From Synaphobranchus kaupii (lineage: Eukaryota; Chordata; Actinopteri; Anguilliformes; Synaphobranchidae), in contig CM056376.1 in NCBI GenBank assembly GCA_029718625.1, forward strand, positions 93,019,945-93,083,944: a stretch of 64,000 nucleotides of DNA, in the 5' to 3' direction. Position 1 is the first letter of the stretch. Every line of letters begins with the position of its first letter. This document shows positions 39,928 to 53,058 of the stretch, piece by piece. The position numbers and the translations under genes were made by a program. The notes beneath the pieces were generated by a model. That model did no database searches. It saw only the letters and a program-made list of their open reading frames with translations, and had not been told where the DNA came from.

Positions 39928-40194
39928 TTAATTTTTCTTTTATGTAATACTTCATAGGTCACCTGGTTGGCACTATGAGCATAAAATTTTAATAAAAAGG
40001 TTGAAATGTTTTCACCATCACAGAACCTGTGGTAAAGGAAGAGATAACAACACAATTCCACTGATGAGAACAACACGGTAATAAGGTCAGAGGATGATCA
40101 ATGAGGAGTACAGTGGAATTAGTGCACGGCCAACACGGTCATCCCGCTCTCACTGAATTCTGCTCCGACACATCTGCCCTGCAGCTAGACTGAA

Positions 40195-40220
40195 GACAGA
40201 CAGACAGACAGACAGACAGA
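40195..40220 (+). repeat. (GACA)n microsatellite
   Basis: About six units of gaca. Confidence 0.9.
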
Positions 40221-42235
40221 AATAAACACAGTCAAATACAAGTCTGCCTTTATTTCAGGGTGTTACAGTTTTGTATGTTATGACCACAGTTCCTATGAAA
40301 ATATTTATAGCAGTTCTGTAGCAATTCCGTAGGTAAGCATGCCTGGGACTAGGAGATATCTGGCTGCTTTGAATACACATACACATCTCTGTAACTTCCA
40401 AAGATGTTCATTAATGTGTGAAATAGCACCACCGGAGAGCAAGAGCATGTAGAGAGAGAGAGAGAAATAAAGAAATGCCCAAGCTAGGCATCTGTGGTTT
40501 TAATTCACTGACATCAGTGCCAAAACGGTGCCAACATTTTTGTTTCAAGGGTTTAAATTCATAAATTGGTGCCTCAGGTTTCTTGGTGCCACTGTCTAGG
40601 CATGTGTGGCTTCCTGCAGGAAGGCTGGCACCACACTCTGTGGTGCCTTGATAGCGCAGTGCTGAGGTCATGATCTGCTGCCTGGCGGTTACCCGCTCAC
40701 TCTCTCTGTAGTTATGACTGTTTGGCCCTCATGAGTTATAGAAAGGGTAGTGGCAGGAGGATTGGACCTTTTTGAAGGGGTGTCAGAGGCCAACTATAGC
40801 TCTACATATTACATAAAACACTCATTTGGTCAAACACACATACACATCATTATGTGCAGACACACATGCACGTGCCCCCGCATGGATGCAGACACATACC
40901 AATGTGTATACACAATACACGCACACACACACACACACACAGATTCATAGAGATCAGATAAATCTTTAAACCTGTGTGGATGACACAAATAGCCAAGTTG
41001 CTGTTCTTTCAATGGATGAGATATGTTCTTGTATTACAGATCTATTATATGAGGCAATCTCTGCTCTTTCTGTAGGCCAAAAATAATACTCTTGCTCACC
41101 TAGCTGGAGACATTTGAGAGGTTTGAAAAAAAGAAAACATCATTACCAAGAGCCTGACTTATGATTAGCGTGATTTATGGTCATATGGGAATGCAGTCGT
41201 ATTCATTCATCTGGTCCTCTGCATCACAATATTTGGATCCAGAGTTGTTCCGAATGATCACTCTTAAATTAGGTGATGAAAGAAAAATGTTGTTGATGAC
41301 CTGGTGTTTTATGAACATGAACTGCAACACGGAACCGCTCATTTGTATTCACTTACTGTACCCTGGGTTTTTCCAAACAAAGACCATCTTGCGATCATTA
41401 AGATGGCCTTTGGCAGAGAAGCAGGCGTGGACATTTACTATATGTGCAACCCCCAACCCCCACTTGCCCCAAACAAAAAAGAAGAATGAATTTGGCTGTG
41501 GACTACGTAGTGCTGAGAGAGGTGGTGGTGGGATAAACCATTTTGAGTTAGTTGACAGCAAATCGGCATCTTATTGTGGATGACTGTAAACAGAGTGAAG
41601 CATGGCATGGTCACAACAGATGCATTCAAGAATGACCACATCTGTTCAGTTCATCATCTTTTTTACGTTATAACTGGGAGTAAAAACAATGCCTAAAGTG
41701 GAATCCTGCAATAAAAATAAAATAAAATCAAAAGATGTAAATTCAGATTGTTATCTTTGACACTGGAGTGGTGGCGGGAATGGTGGAAAGTATGGAATGG
41801 AGTAAACCGTTAATATCAGTCCTCTCTGCTCAGTCACATGCACTGACAGTGAGATCTCCAAAGATCTTTTAGCAAGGTCTTTTGCAATGCAATAATCTGG
41901 ATCTACTCAGATTAAAATATCAAGATTAACCTTGAACGACCCCCTTCCAGTCCAGATGCTCCCTTCCTCCATTCTGAAGTCGTTCCACTCCATGGCGCGG
42001 TTTGACGTGATGTCAGAGGGGGGCAGGGGGCCTGTTTTCTGGAGCTTGTTAACGCAAGCCCAGCTCTGAATGCGCAGGCAGCCAGCCCTTGATGTGCTGA
42101 GCACGACGTTGTCTCCTCGCACTTCAAAGAGCAGTGAACGCATTTGGGAGCACCGGATGACGTGGGGAAAATGGTGAAAACAGGGACTCGTGGGCGGGGA
42201 CAACCCAGAGCTCTGGTTCAAATTCAGCACAGGGG

Positions 42236-42300
42236 GTGAGGGGGTGAGGGTGAGGAGGTGAGGAGGTGAGGGGGTGAGGGGGGGGGGGGGGGGGGGGGGT
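42236..42300 (+). repeat. G-rich tandem repeat ending in a G23 run
   Basis: Repeated ggtgagg/gggtgagg words followed by G at about 42277-42299. Strong quadruplex potential on the plus strand. Confidence 0.9.
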
Positions 42301-43958
42301 GCACAAGGAAAACTGAAAATGTGAGGTGTGAGGTAGAGGTGGAGAGGGAGAATTAATACATGAATCACAAAGATAAATTGTTAGTGGTTAACTGAAGGGA
42401 TTTAGTTAACTCTTCGTAGACACCATGAAGAAGAGGTGCAAATGCACATCTGTAGTCCAAGACGCCAAACACCGACGGTCTCAGAAAAGGCAACGAGAAA
42501 CATTGCAGCCCTCAAAAAATCAATCAAAGCTGCCTTGCATCACAGTAACAAAGGATTAGTCATTTTGCCAAAGATATAACAAAATGCTTCTGCGAGGCCC
42601 CACAATTCATTAATCTGTGTTGTTTTTGTACCCCACAGCACTTTGATATGTGTTCCGAAAATAAGCACAATTGAGTGGGAAAAAGACATAGGAATATTGG
42701 TGAGTCACTCTGTTGCTGCTGCTTCAATTAATCCACAAAGTGCAGGGTACAGAACTGTCCTCTCTCTTTGGAGTTCATTAGAATATTCAACAATCAGTCA
42801 GCCCACAATGCCTTCGGGTCACCGCTTGCTTTTCCCCCCTCTTTTCTTGTTCAATTAATGTTCCTTTTTGCATTTTACAGGAAGTGGTGCAGCTGAGGAT
42901 GCTGGGAATGAGCACACGCAGGGGGAGGGGGAATGGAAGACACGCGTGCGTAGTCAGAGGATGAGAAGTTTTATCATTTTAATTAGCAATGTTGAAAATT
43001 ACATTCTTTAGTTTCGATACAATATTTTATCCCATCGTGTATCAGTTGAATTCAATTATACTATCAGGTCTCACCTTGAAAATGATTTTTAAAAATGATT
43101 TTCTGACGTTGGTTGGCTGTGCTTAACTGAGATTTGGCTGCAATGCAATCCATTAATGAAAGAGGGGGGACACAAGCACATACATCCTCAATATTGTGTG
43201 CAGCGAGTTGTTGATTCTTTTCACTTGGAAATCCACGAACTGAGCTGCACAATTGTGTCAGTGGACTGCACAACTGACTGCAAGTTTGTGATTGCCCAGA
43301 GCAGTCACTATTGCTTGATGAGGAAACCTAATTCCAGAGTGGAGAGCAAAACCAAGTGTCTTTCCAGCCTATTTATCTCATATACATCCTCCATTTTAGT
43401 TTCTCTCCTTTGCATTTTATCCAGTCACATCCACCTACTTCCATACACTCCAGTCTCTGTTCATCACCATCCTTCTGTTTCCATTCCTTATTTATATCCA
43501 TACGCTAATCCACTGTTATACTCCATCTCCTTTTCACTGTATTTCCCATACAGTCAGTTTCTTTCCATCTCAGTGCCTCCATCTTAACAAGATCTCTTGA
43601 AATGCGCTCTTCTCCCCTTCTGGTCCATTTCTCCCTCTCCATCTCATTCCTCCCTCTCCATGTTATTCCTCCCTACCCACTACTCATCTCCCTGCCTGGA
43701 GGCGAGATCTGTCTGCCACAGCAGAGGAGGGAGGAAGAGGAGGAGACGGCCCAGCCTTCATCATCGGTGGGATGAGGAGCCTAGGCATGAGCCGTGTCGC
43801 TGCACATGAGAGTGGCTGGCAGTCAGGAGCTCCACTGCAGGGCAGCTCAGCTCTTAATGATACAGCGCATCACTAAGCAATGATACCCTCACAGATCAGA
43901 GTTCATAGCCAGTATTCTACCCCCCCCCCAGATATGCCTCCTTTTTCAGAGTGACCTA

Positions 43959-45194
43959 AGGGGGCAGTTCACCCAAACATTTTATGAAGCTATATGTTTG
44001 TGGTGCTCAAGGTGGCAAAAATTGTTGGGCATGGCCGAAGTACGCTAACTGTATATATTTCCGTGCAGTTTCAACCAAAGCACGCCAGTATACTGGGCAG
44101 TGGCGGCTCCTGAGCTGAAAATTGGGGAGGCAGAAAACTTCCCTTTAAACTGATTATTGGTCTTAATCATTTTTCAATCAGTTTCCTTGATTAACAATAG
44201 GCTACATCAGCGTTTAATTCACCAATTACTCAATGCCATCAAATGTAGCCAGTTCTCCTCAATTAGGCTATTAGGCAAGTAATAAAATTATTTTAACTTG
44301 CATCGCAAAATTGTGCACACTTTAATCAACATTATAATTGTGGATACATGTGCTCTTCGTTCTCCGCACTCTTAATTCCGAAAATATCCATGGAAATTAA
44401 ACGATCTTAAAGCTCAGCTTTTGTTAGATAATTTTTTTAATTATTTTTTTAAAATAATCTAACAAAAGATGAGGTTGTGCTAAACCTGCAATAAAAAAGA
44501 ATCTAACAAAAGCTGAGCTTTCAGATCGTTTACTTTCCATGAATATTTTCGTAATTAAGAGTGCGGAGAACGAAGAGCACATGTATCCACAATTATAATG
44601 TTGATTAAAATGTGCACAATTATGCGATGCAAGTGAAAATAATTTTATTACTTGCCTAATAGCCTCATTGAGAAGAACTGGCTACATTTGATGGCATTGA
44701 GTAATTGGTGAATTAAACGCTGATGTAGCCTATTGTTAATCAAGGAAACTGATTGAAAAATGATTAAGACCAATAATCAGTTTAAAGGGAAGTTTTCTGC
44801 CTCCCCAATTTTCAGCTCAGGAGCCGCCACTGATACTGGGGCACAATGTCAACATTGTATTGAATACTGGCTTCACCACGGATATACACAGATGGCGTAC
44901 TTCGGTCATAGAAAGCAGTTTTTGAAAGAAGCCATGCGCAACAAGGTCTGTGGATGTTTGTGAGTAACCATGTCATTATATTTGGACAGAGACATTGCTG
45001 TTGAGTTTTTCGGATGCAAATCTTTGCCGCTTTGAGTGCCACAAACATTGGTCTCGTTGAGGTCCATTGCATCAGGGTGATATCAGGGTGAGAAGCACAG
45101 ATATCTTGAAGGCTCATAAAATCTCGAAACTATCTGGATGGATAGATAGCACTTTGGGTAAGTAGAAACATAGCTCAATTTAAGTTCTGCCCCT
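43959..45194 (-). mobile_element. TTAA-type palindromic element, split by a hAT foldback
   Basis: Left end gggggcagttcacccaaaca after ctaa (decayed TTAA); right end gttctgcccct before TTAA at 45195-45198. Same family as 19973-20396. The two arms are imperfect inverses: tttgtggtgctcaaggtggc on the left pairs with gccgctttgagtgccacaaa on the right. The left arm is shortened (about 140 bp against 350 bp). Without the nested hAT element it is about 490 bp. Non-coding. Confidence 0.8.
44098..44832. mobile_element. hAT foldback element (735 bp), 8-bp TSD ATACTGGG
   Basis: Starts cagtggcggctcctgagctg and ends in the exact reverse complement. Arms of about 330 bp (44098 to about 44430 and about 44502 to 44832) are near-perfect inverses around a short AT-rich loop. 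The flanking 8 bp ATACTGGG are identical (44090-44097 and 44833-44840). CAGTGG-type ends and 8-bp duplication are diagnostic of hAT. No transposase. Confidence 0.95.
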
Positions 45195-45198
45195 TTAA

Positions 45199-47561
45199 GG
45201 TTGCGGCTGAGGTTGTGGTATTAGGAGGCACATTAGCTGCGTGGGAGGGTAAGCGATATTACAGAGTAAAAGCCTGTGCCCTTTAAAATGTATTTATCAT
45301 TAGTAGTTAAAACACAGGGTCCAGAGATTATTTATTTGAAAATTTTATGTGTGTTGATACGGGTGACGTAAGTGTAGCTCAAACTTTACAGTGCTTTTCC
45401 CATGTATGTTTGAGGAAGCGTACTGCTGCTGGTTTTTGACTAAAAAAGGACTGAGCGTAGACAAGGAAATTGGCCCTAAACCTAACAGATATGCTACGTG
45501 TCTATACAAGTTACATGCTGTTCATAATTTAAGCATATTTGAATTAATACTGAGAGTATCAATAAATCTCAATATTAAATGGCAATGAGGTGAAGTCTAC
45601 AAGCCACACAATACTACAAGAAATACCACTGCAGGTCGGACAGGAGGGGAGATGTACATGTCTCTCACTGATGACAGCTGTTAGACTGTAAGGTCCTGTT
45701 GTACTGTTGAGTAATGCAGTGATAACTCGAAGAACTCAGGCCAACTTAAACCAGCCCCTACCAGTACTGGGATTGTGCCCTTCTACTGCTAACTTCAGGT
45801 CATAGTCAGTTAATGACAGAACCAAGGCTGGCCTGTGCTCATGGTGAGTGACCTTACAGGCTGAGCCAAAAAGAAGCCTGACTGTCATAATCAAACATTA
45901 AGAGTTGCACCGTACACACTGCCGATTGAGGGCGTGGCAGTAGACCCCCCCCCCCCCATAGACTGAAGATTCTGCGCTTCACCGGAATGTTCATTCGTCC
46001 AGTCCCCCTGAGTCATCGAGGCCTGGAGAAAATTGGCACGAATCTGGTTGGAACAGAACTGGGACACAGGAGATCACACCCATAGAGCCCGTTCATCTTT
46101 GCCTTCATACACAGTGTCACCCCACTGAATAAGCTTTGCTCAACATAGTTAACATCAATTGTGGGTATAAAACTTACATCAGAGTTTCAACCACATGCTC
46201 AACCAAATGTATATTAATGGAAGCCTTGATGTGAATCAAGAATGTAATGATTTTCTTTACAGACAAAAAACCTGTTTGGATTTCATTTGTGCTTGAGAGT
46301 ATAGTTTCCTTTCAAACTAAGGCACCACAATAATAATATCATGCTGGACACAGCTGCCCGGTAACCTTGTTAAGAAATGCCACTGGGTCAATCCAACAGA
46401 TCAGAAGCTAGTAAAAGAGCCGCACAGTATTTATTTGTGAATGTTGTTCAAAAAGACAAAAAAAAAAGTATGTTTGTTTCCATTCTTAAGAAGCTATTGA
46501 CCAGGGCCCAGCCCTTCAGCCAAAAAAAAAAAAAAGCTGAAATGAGAACGAGTATCTGGAAGGCTTTACCTCAGTCCATGTTTGGAAGCACTGCCTTCCT
46601 CGGCAGACATCTTACGCGGTGATGTAAGGCTGGCCGGCTGAGCAGAGGGTGAGAGATGAAAGTGAGGGCATGCCCAAACCGAGGTTACTGCTGACATGTC
46701 TGTCCCCCGTTCCCGTCCAGAGACCGGACACAGACCGGGGGGATTAGATCATGTTGACCCTGTGACGGACGGATCCCGCGTTCCCGCGTGCCTGTGTTGG
46801 GGCCCATTGCCAACGTGCTGGCTGTGACATCACACTGACATATTTACGACATTCGCAGGGCTCTGAGCTGTTCAGTCTGACTGAAATGCACATTTGTAGC
46901 CTACAACTGAACGGGAAAACTGGATGAGGCTGCTCTTGTGGTATGGTCTGATTAGAGGTAATGAAAGACAGTCACGGCTAGGGAACTGCATTGTGTGCGT
47001 CAGTTACACTCTACACAGAATCGCACGAGTGGGAACAAACTTGTTCTACAGAGAGGCCTAGCATCTATGTTCATTAAATGAGTAATACTACAGGGGGATG
47101 GTGCAAATAAGAAGCAATTTCATTGATTTCTAGTTTTAAAAACTAGCGAGAAAACACTGCATTTACGAAAAGTGCAGTGCACAGCATAGGAATTGATACA
47201 TCAGGGTGGGATGCCATGAGGTCTATAATGGAAAGCAATTCTTTCCACAGCTGTGTTTTCAATGATACACAATATGTGTGGATCCCATCGCCAGTATTAT
47301 GTCAATGTGTGGTTAGCCAGTGCAGTGCAGACCAATATAAACACAATCCCCACAGGGACTGCAAAGGGACATGTAGGCTTTGATCGTCTCACCAGCCATG
47401 AACGATGAATAGCAAGTTGAATAACCAGCAGAAACAGCCAGGATCCCTTCAGCACCGGCATCTTCATTATTCAAGCGGTCAGGACCAGTGATGGTGACAC
47501 ACTCACAAGACCGTGGAGTCCGTCCGTGACCGCAAGGTACAGGGACCTGCGCCTCGTAACC
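45199..47561. other. Unassigned spacer
   Basis: Contains a C-run at about 45946-45957 and an A-run at about 46524-46536. No gene or transposon recognised. Confidence 0.35.
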
Positions 47562-47565
47562 TTAA

Positions 47566-47868
47566 AGGCATACTGAACTTTGTTAGAACATAATATTGTA
47601 TAGCTACCTGGCGCCGATACGAGTCGTAATATTCACGCTCATCTTCATGATTTGCTCCAGTGGTCTGCAACTGGCCAACGGAGAATGAAGTTTTTTCTCT
47701 CTCCATTAACTCCCATTGCATGGCGAAACAGGTCTCAAAAGCACACTTTTAGCACATAAACAAATGCAAACAACGCGGTATGCCGCTACATAAAATCACG
47801 ACATCCAGTACCCCGTTCACGTCCACGTAGCTATACAATATTATGTTCTAACAAAGTTCAGTATGCCT
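47566..47868. mobile_element. TTAA-flanked MITE (303 bp) with identical 42-bp ends
   Basis: TTAA at 47562-47565 and 47869-47872. The left end aggcatactgaactttgtta and following bases to about 47607 are matched without visible mismatch by the inverse of the right end. The centre is non-coding. The preserved ends suggest recent activity. Confidence 0.9.
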
Positions 47869-47872
47869 TTAA

Positions 47873-50800
47873 GCAGCTCTTTCGGCAAATGTGGCCTCGT
47901 CATGATGGGTTATAAGACCACAAGCAAGTTACAAGGAGAGAAACATTCTACTGCACAAGAAAATAAATAAACCAAAAGATAATGTGGCATGAGCCTATCC
48001 ACTGCCAAATCCAGAGTGATTTATCAAGCTGTAATCACTCTTTGGTCTGAGCTGTTACATATGGCCCAATAATGCCTTAGAGGCCTGGACTGACTGAAGG
48101 AGAGTGGGGGACCACACAGACTGCACTATTCAGTACTAATAATTAAGCTATTATGCGAGGGAGCAAATGACGTGCAAGGCCCAGACATTGCTGCAAGCTG
48201 ACCGCTATTTTTTATTTTTTTTGCCTCAGTGACAAGTAAATTGAATTTTGATGACTTATTAATAAAGATAGCAGAACTCGGTTTTGAGATTTTAAAAGTA
48301 TGCTTGCATGACCTGTAAAAGCGCCGTTGTTTTCCAATGCAGACCATTGGAGTGTTTTACAGTTTTTCGCCACTGTGTCTGGTTTTAAACCCAATTGTCT
48401 ACTCGTGGACTGCCGTCCACTCTAAAGCGAATTTAGTGACAGCTTTGCAGATTTATTTTTCTAAACAGGCAGAGAAAAGGATTACAAGGGTTTAAAATAA
48501 ATAAAGGGAGTAGCTCAACATGGGGAGAAAAACTCAGCTGACCACCAGGCTAGAGTCTACAGCTCATTGACAAGGGAACTTCACATATCCCAGTGTTCTG
48601 TTGTCTCTGAGGCTTGTGGGAAAAAAGGGACTGTGTCTTGATGATGTCATAATGGCCTGCTGCATTGCCACAGAAGAGCCAGTGTGCCCCCTGGAGAATC
48701 AGTCCTCCTTTTTCTGATTAGTGGGGAGGAGAGCTATAATTGGGCTGGCCTCTGAGATTTATGCAGTATTTCTGAAACATACATCTTACTTCCTACTCAT
48801 TTCCCATATAAAACGTGGTGCAGAAATTCTGCTTTATTTATTTGGAAAGATTAGCGGCTGTGGAGAAAAATATAAAATGTATTTATCTGATGGTGGAGAC
48901 AAAGAGGGACAGACCAATTGCGATTCACTCTCCTTTTCCTCATCACACTATACAGGTTTAAATATGTACAGTAGGTGTGCAGAAATAACAATAAATTAAT
49001 GTAATTTATTGAAAATTTTAAAAACACAGCTTTCAACATTACAGGTCACAGCAATTCACTTTGTAGCATGAGCAGAGTGCATTGAAGCAGTTGGTTCAAG
49101 TGCCCATTTCAGCCAGCATTTGTTTTGTGGTGCATTTTTGAAAATAACATCCTTCTCATGCAACATTTCTCAACATTTAATTTCAAGAATCGCCATTAGT
49201 CGGTTTCAATTTATGAACACCTTCAGGAACATGGGGCCTAATGATGCATAGTGGAGCTGTTACATATATGGTGCTGAGGCTTCATCGACAGAATAAACAT
49301 CGTCCAATTTAACATGTACAGAACATATACATATATACATACATAATTGGTTTCATCAAAACAATGTAATATCATGTTCAGAATCTTAGTTCAGATCGAA
49401 TTTGTCATTAATTCATGTAGATAGCATAAGCTGGAACGAAGGGGCATAGGTCATCTGCGCTCATCTCTTTTTTTAAACGTCTGTTGTGTTGATCAAACTT
49501 ACGGTAGACTGCGATAAACAACAGCGTTTTGGAAGTAACAGAAAAATACACACGTTTCCAGTTGCGAAACAGGGACGTGATGAAAATAGCCAAAGTTGGG
49601 AAACACACATTGGCTCATTTACAGAAAATGAAAAGCGGACCCATGGTCATACTTACCGCTGTACTCCTTGTGCTACATGCACTCACACTAAAGCGCAAAC
49701 ACATTACACATTTCTACCTGTTGCAGTGGTAAGGAGGTCTAAGCTGACAATGCATTAAGCATCTTCTCCTCTCGTCTTCCACTATTGTGTCACATTTGAT
49801 TATGTACCACGTTGTTCCATACGAAAAGTACGGTAGGTCATTTCAGTACTTTGATTTAAAAACAATTGCTTTTAAATTGCAATTTATCCCATAAATACAA
49901 CGCTTAGGGATATTGCCTTTCCAAAAATAAATATTTTTAAGACATATGCAATTATGAGCATTCTCCTTTTACACTATGGAGCCAGTTACTAAACTGATAA
50001 GGGTGGATAAGGGCCAATTAATATTATTTGCACGTAAAATTATTTTTTATTTTTATAATTTGTGCCATCATACCGTGTTAAAAAGGTTATCGTTTCATTC
50101 AATATTTCGTAAGTCATCTTTGATATAGGCTTAGGCCTGTGCTAAATTTGAAAGAAGAATAAGATGAAGAAGAAACTGGTAATTAAAGACAGTTTCTGAT
50201 TTACAGGTGACAAAATTGCGCAAGATGGGTACATTTGATACAACCGAGAGACTGATTGCAGAATAACCTTCGAACACTTCTGAAAGGCTTTTTGAAAAGG
50301 CTTTTGAAAGGCTGTTCTGTGTTGTGTGTGCGTGTGTGTGTGTGTGTGTGGGGGGGGGGGGGTAGTTGACATGACAGAGAAAAAAAATGTTACCTGTGGC
50401 AGAAAAAATAACTCATCAGCAAGATCCAATAATTAATCAATTTTAAGGGGTCAAAGGGAAACCACTGAACCCTCCACCAGACACAGGCCTGAAACTGTTG
50501 ACTAAACAAATAGATCAAAGTCAAGACGTCCAATTAACACAACCCTTGTAACAATTTACTAAATTCCATACTGACTATAAAGAGATCCACAGCCCATCAG
50601 GAAGACTTCTGCAAGCAGGGTATCCAGGCCACATAATGCTGGGACAGTTATATGAATTAGATTCTCAACCTCTGCTAGCCTACAGTTTTATGTTCTTCCT
50701 TCAGCTGAGGTCCTTGGATCATCTCCACTACATGGGGTGCTAGAGCATGGTAGCCATACCCGAATTACCCAAACTTTTCTGGAATACTACAAGCATTTCA

Positions 50801-51346
50801 TAAGCAGACAAGGCAGACAACCAACAGTGTGGTAATTAGAGTGAGTCCCAAAGTGACTCTGCATGCAGAGAATGAGACAGCGATGGAGATGATGATATAT
50901 TACTGTACTTGCCGTAGCACATGAAGTTCAGGCACAAAGCCTGCCCTGTCACGCTCCTGGCCAGGCGAGACAAGAGCCTCGCTAGTTCCAGCAGAATGAC
51001 TAACATCTCCGGGGCCTTCCTAAGAGCTAATCGCTCATCCGCGTGTAGCATTTGAGTGATGTGCCAATCTGCTTGTCACAGCGCATTTGTCAGTTCCCCC
51101 CCCCCCCCCCCCTTCTCGCCCAGTCATTTGCTTTGAAACATGTCATCTCCCATATCTGTGAGTGGCTTCATTCAACTCACCTTGTGCGCCCAAAGCAGGC
51201 AAATAGCAAGTATGAAGCTGTATTCAAAATAAATGATATTGCAGTAATTACTGGCTGTTTGTCAAGGCAATATCACTAGGAACAACAAACCAGAGAGAAC
51301 AGGGCATCATTCCAGGGAAAAATAACATTAAGCCTCAAATCAAGAA
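47873..51346. other. Unassigned stretch, 3.5 kb
   Basis: A (tg)n plus G-run lies at about 50322-50362, and C-runs at about 51097-51112. AT-rich elsewhere. One weak coding candidate is listed at 49529-49732. Confidence 0.35.
49529..49732 (+). CDS. Weak candidate: short frame with signal-peptide-like segment
   Basis: The frame contains MKSGPMVILTAVLLVLHALT near its end, a basic residue followed by a hydrophobic run as in signal peptides. It runs into a donor-like sequence (cagtg/gtaagg). It could be the first coding exon of a secreted protein, or chance. No family is recognised and no second exon was found. The opposite strand is also open over 49408-49608. Confidence 0.15.
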   Translation: MEVTEKYTRFQLRNRDVMKIAKVGKHTLAHLQKMKSGPMVILTAVLLVLHALTLKRKHITHFYLLQW

Positions 51347-51908
51347 ATGAAAACAATGTCACGATGTGCAAAAAAACATTGTAAGCGGTTTACACAGGAT
51401 CCTGGATCTTGCAACACAAGACAGCAGACACCGGCCGCACAACCTGCTCAGGATGGAGCTTCTAAACTGGTACAGGGGACACTAGAGCAACATAAAAATG
51501 AAAAACGGACACAATTATTTGGACATTATCTAAACAATATTCCGGACTGTTTGCTGTTGAAATGAAACAAATGGTTTTTGACTAATGTATGACATGTACA
51601 TTTAAATCCGACTTATTTGGACTTTAACATTTGGTTTATTTTATTTTAGCTTATTTTTTCTTTCTCGGTCTGTTTTGTTATAAAGAAAATTCAGCTATGC
51701 TGTTGTGATACGAAAAAATCTGTTTTAAACAAATGTATAATGTGAACATTTAAATTTTGAGTTGGGAATTGGGGCGGGACTTTTGATAAGCAGGCTTGCT
51801 TTTTCCCGTATCCCTTTTCGGCAGGTACTGTGTTTATTCAGGGCATATTACAGAAATTGTGATGAAATGTGACTATATGCGTGCCGAAATAAATAAATAA
51901 ATAAATAC
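51347..51908 (+). mobile_element. Probable non-LTR retrotransposon 3' end with (AAAT)n tail
   Basis: The stretch 51750-51890 resembles a fish LINE 3' UTR (gggaattggggcgggacttt, then cttttcggcaggtactgtgt) and ends in aaataaataaataaataaat. A short 72-codon frame upstream (51347-51565) is basic and lacks a recognised domain. The 5' limit is a guess. Confidence 0.4.
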
Positions 51909-52722
51909 AAATAACATGAATAACAGAACCAGTGAGTCAGGTTCTGTTCACCATGCAACTCCATATTTTGGTGATGTGGTAAGGCTGCTGTGTTTGGTGG
52001 TGCATTAAACTAAGGTTTGGTTACCCTGTCCATCAAGCCACACACCTCCTGAAAGACAATATGACACAATGAATAATTAAAAAATTTATTTAAAAATGTA
52101 AAAGGTAAATAAAACACCACTGCCTACTCTTAAACTGTAACAAAGCAGGTGATACAATAGTTTCAACTAACAAACACTGTAGTGTATACATTCAGAAAAA
52201 GAGCTGGGGGTTGGGGGTTTGAGAAACCTTTTTAGTTCTACACCGCGCATTAAGACACTAAGCGCTCATGCCAGAATAGCAAATGATGACTACAAAGCAG
52301 CACAAAAGGAGTGCTTAACATTAGTTCACTCCAGCTGTCAAGTGACCTCACGGGTCAAATGAATGGAGGGGGTTATGCAACCTTTACTTCTTGCTCACTT
52401 CCTTTTGTTCAGTTAATCTAAAGTGAGGTTGATGCTACATTATCTTTATTTCATAGACGGTATTACCCTGAGACCCATTTGGGAGCATCTTATGTGGAGG
52501 AGGTGGTGGTAAGGAGGTGTGGTGGAGAACATGGAGACCAGTAGAAATCGTGCAGTTTATGGAAACGTCCCCTCTAAGCAATGAATGACAGGAGGGTTCT
52601 GGTGCAGTCACATGTGGAGATAGGCCCTGCTTGGCCAATAAATGAGATTCACTGCAGCATCACTGTGGTCACTGTGACAGAGCCCCTTCCCCTTGGCAAT
52701 TTAGGGACAGGAGTCCAACATT

Positions 52723-52724
<2 letters not shown>
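51909..52724. other. Unassigned spacer
   Basis: No features recognised. Confidence 0.4.
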
Positions 52725-52775
<51 letters not shown>

Positions 52776-53058
52776 TAATGCCTGGCATTTATATAGCACC
52801 TTTCTCACACTCAAAGTGCTTTACAATGATGAGGGGGAAACTCGCCTCAACCACCACCAATGTGTAGCACCCACCTGGGTGATGCAACAACAGCTAGTTC
52901 GCGCCTGTATGCTCAGTTGATGTGGAGAGGGAGAGAACAATTTTAGCCAATTAAACTGGGGGATGATTAGGTATCAGATTGAAAGAGCTAGGTTGGGAGT
53001 TTAGCCAGGACACTGGGGAAACCCCTACTCTTTGCGATAAGTGTCACAGGATCTTTAA
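52725..53058 (-). mobile_element. SINE3 (5S-rRNA-derived SINE), 3' body and (ATT)n tail
   Basis: Read on the minus strand this ends with cattgtaaagcactttgagt, then ggtgctatataaatgccagg, then (att)n at 52725-52779, the usual 3' end of 5S-headed fish SINEs. The body breaks off at TTAA (53055-53058), where a 2.4-kb element is inserted, and resumes at 55497-55500. Confidence 0.8.

Larger units (their letters stand above)
39932..43958. other. Spacer, 4 kb, with several simple repeats
   Basis: Contains (gaca)n at 40195-40220, a short (ac)n at about 40921-40941, a G-rich minisatellite at 42236-42300 and a pyrimidine-rich stretch at about 43360-43690 with ctccatctcattcctccctc-like words. A C-run lies at 43920-43929. 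The 140- and 143-codon frames here (41161-41583, 43156-43587) show no domain and are taken as chance. Confidence 0.4.

Noticed and set aside
41161..41583. 140-codon frame
   Set aside because: Low-complexity composition and no domain; opposite strands are equally open.
41907..42368. 153-codon proline-rich frame (minus strand)
   Set aside because: Pro-rich part is a translation of the G-rich tandem repeat; no domain.
43156..43587. 143-codon Ser/Pro-rich frame
   Set aside because: Driven by the pyrimidine-rich tract; no domain or splice evidence.
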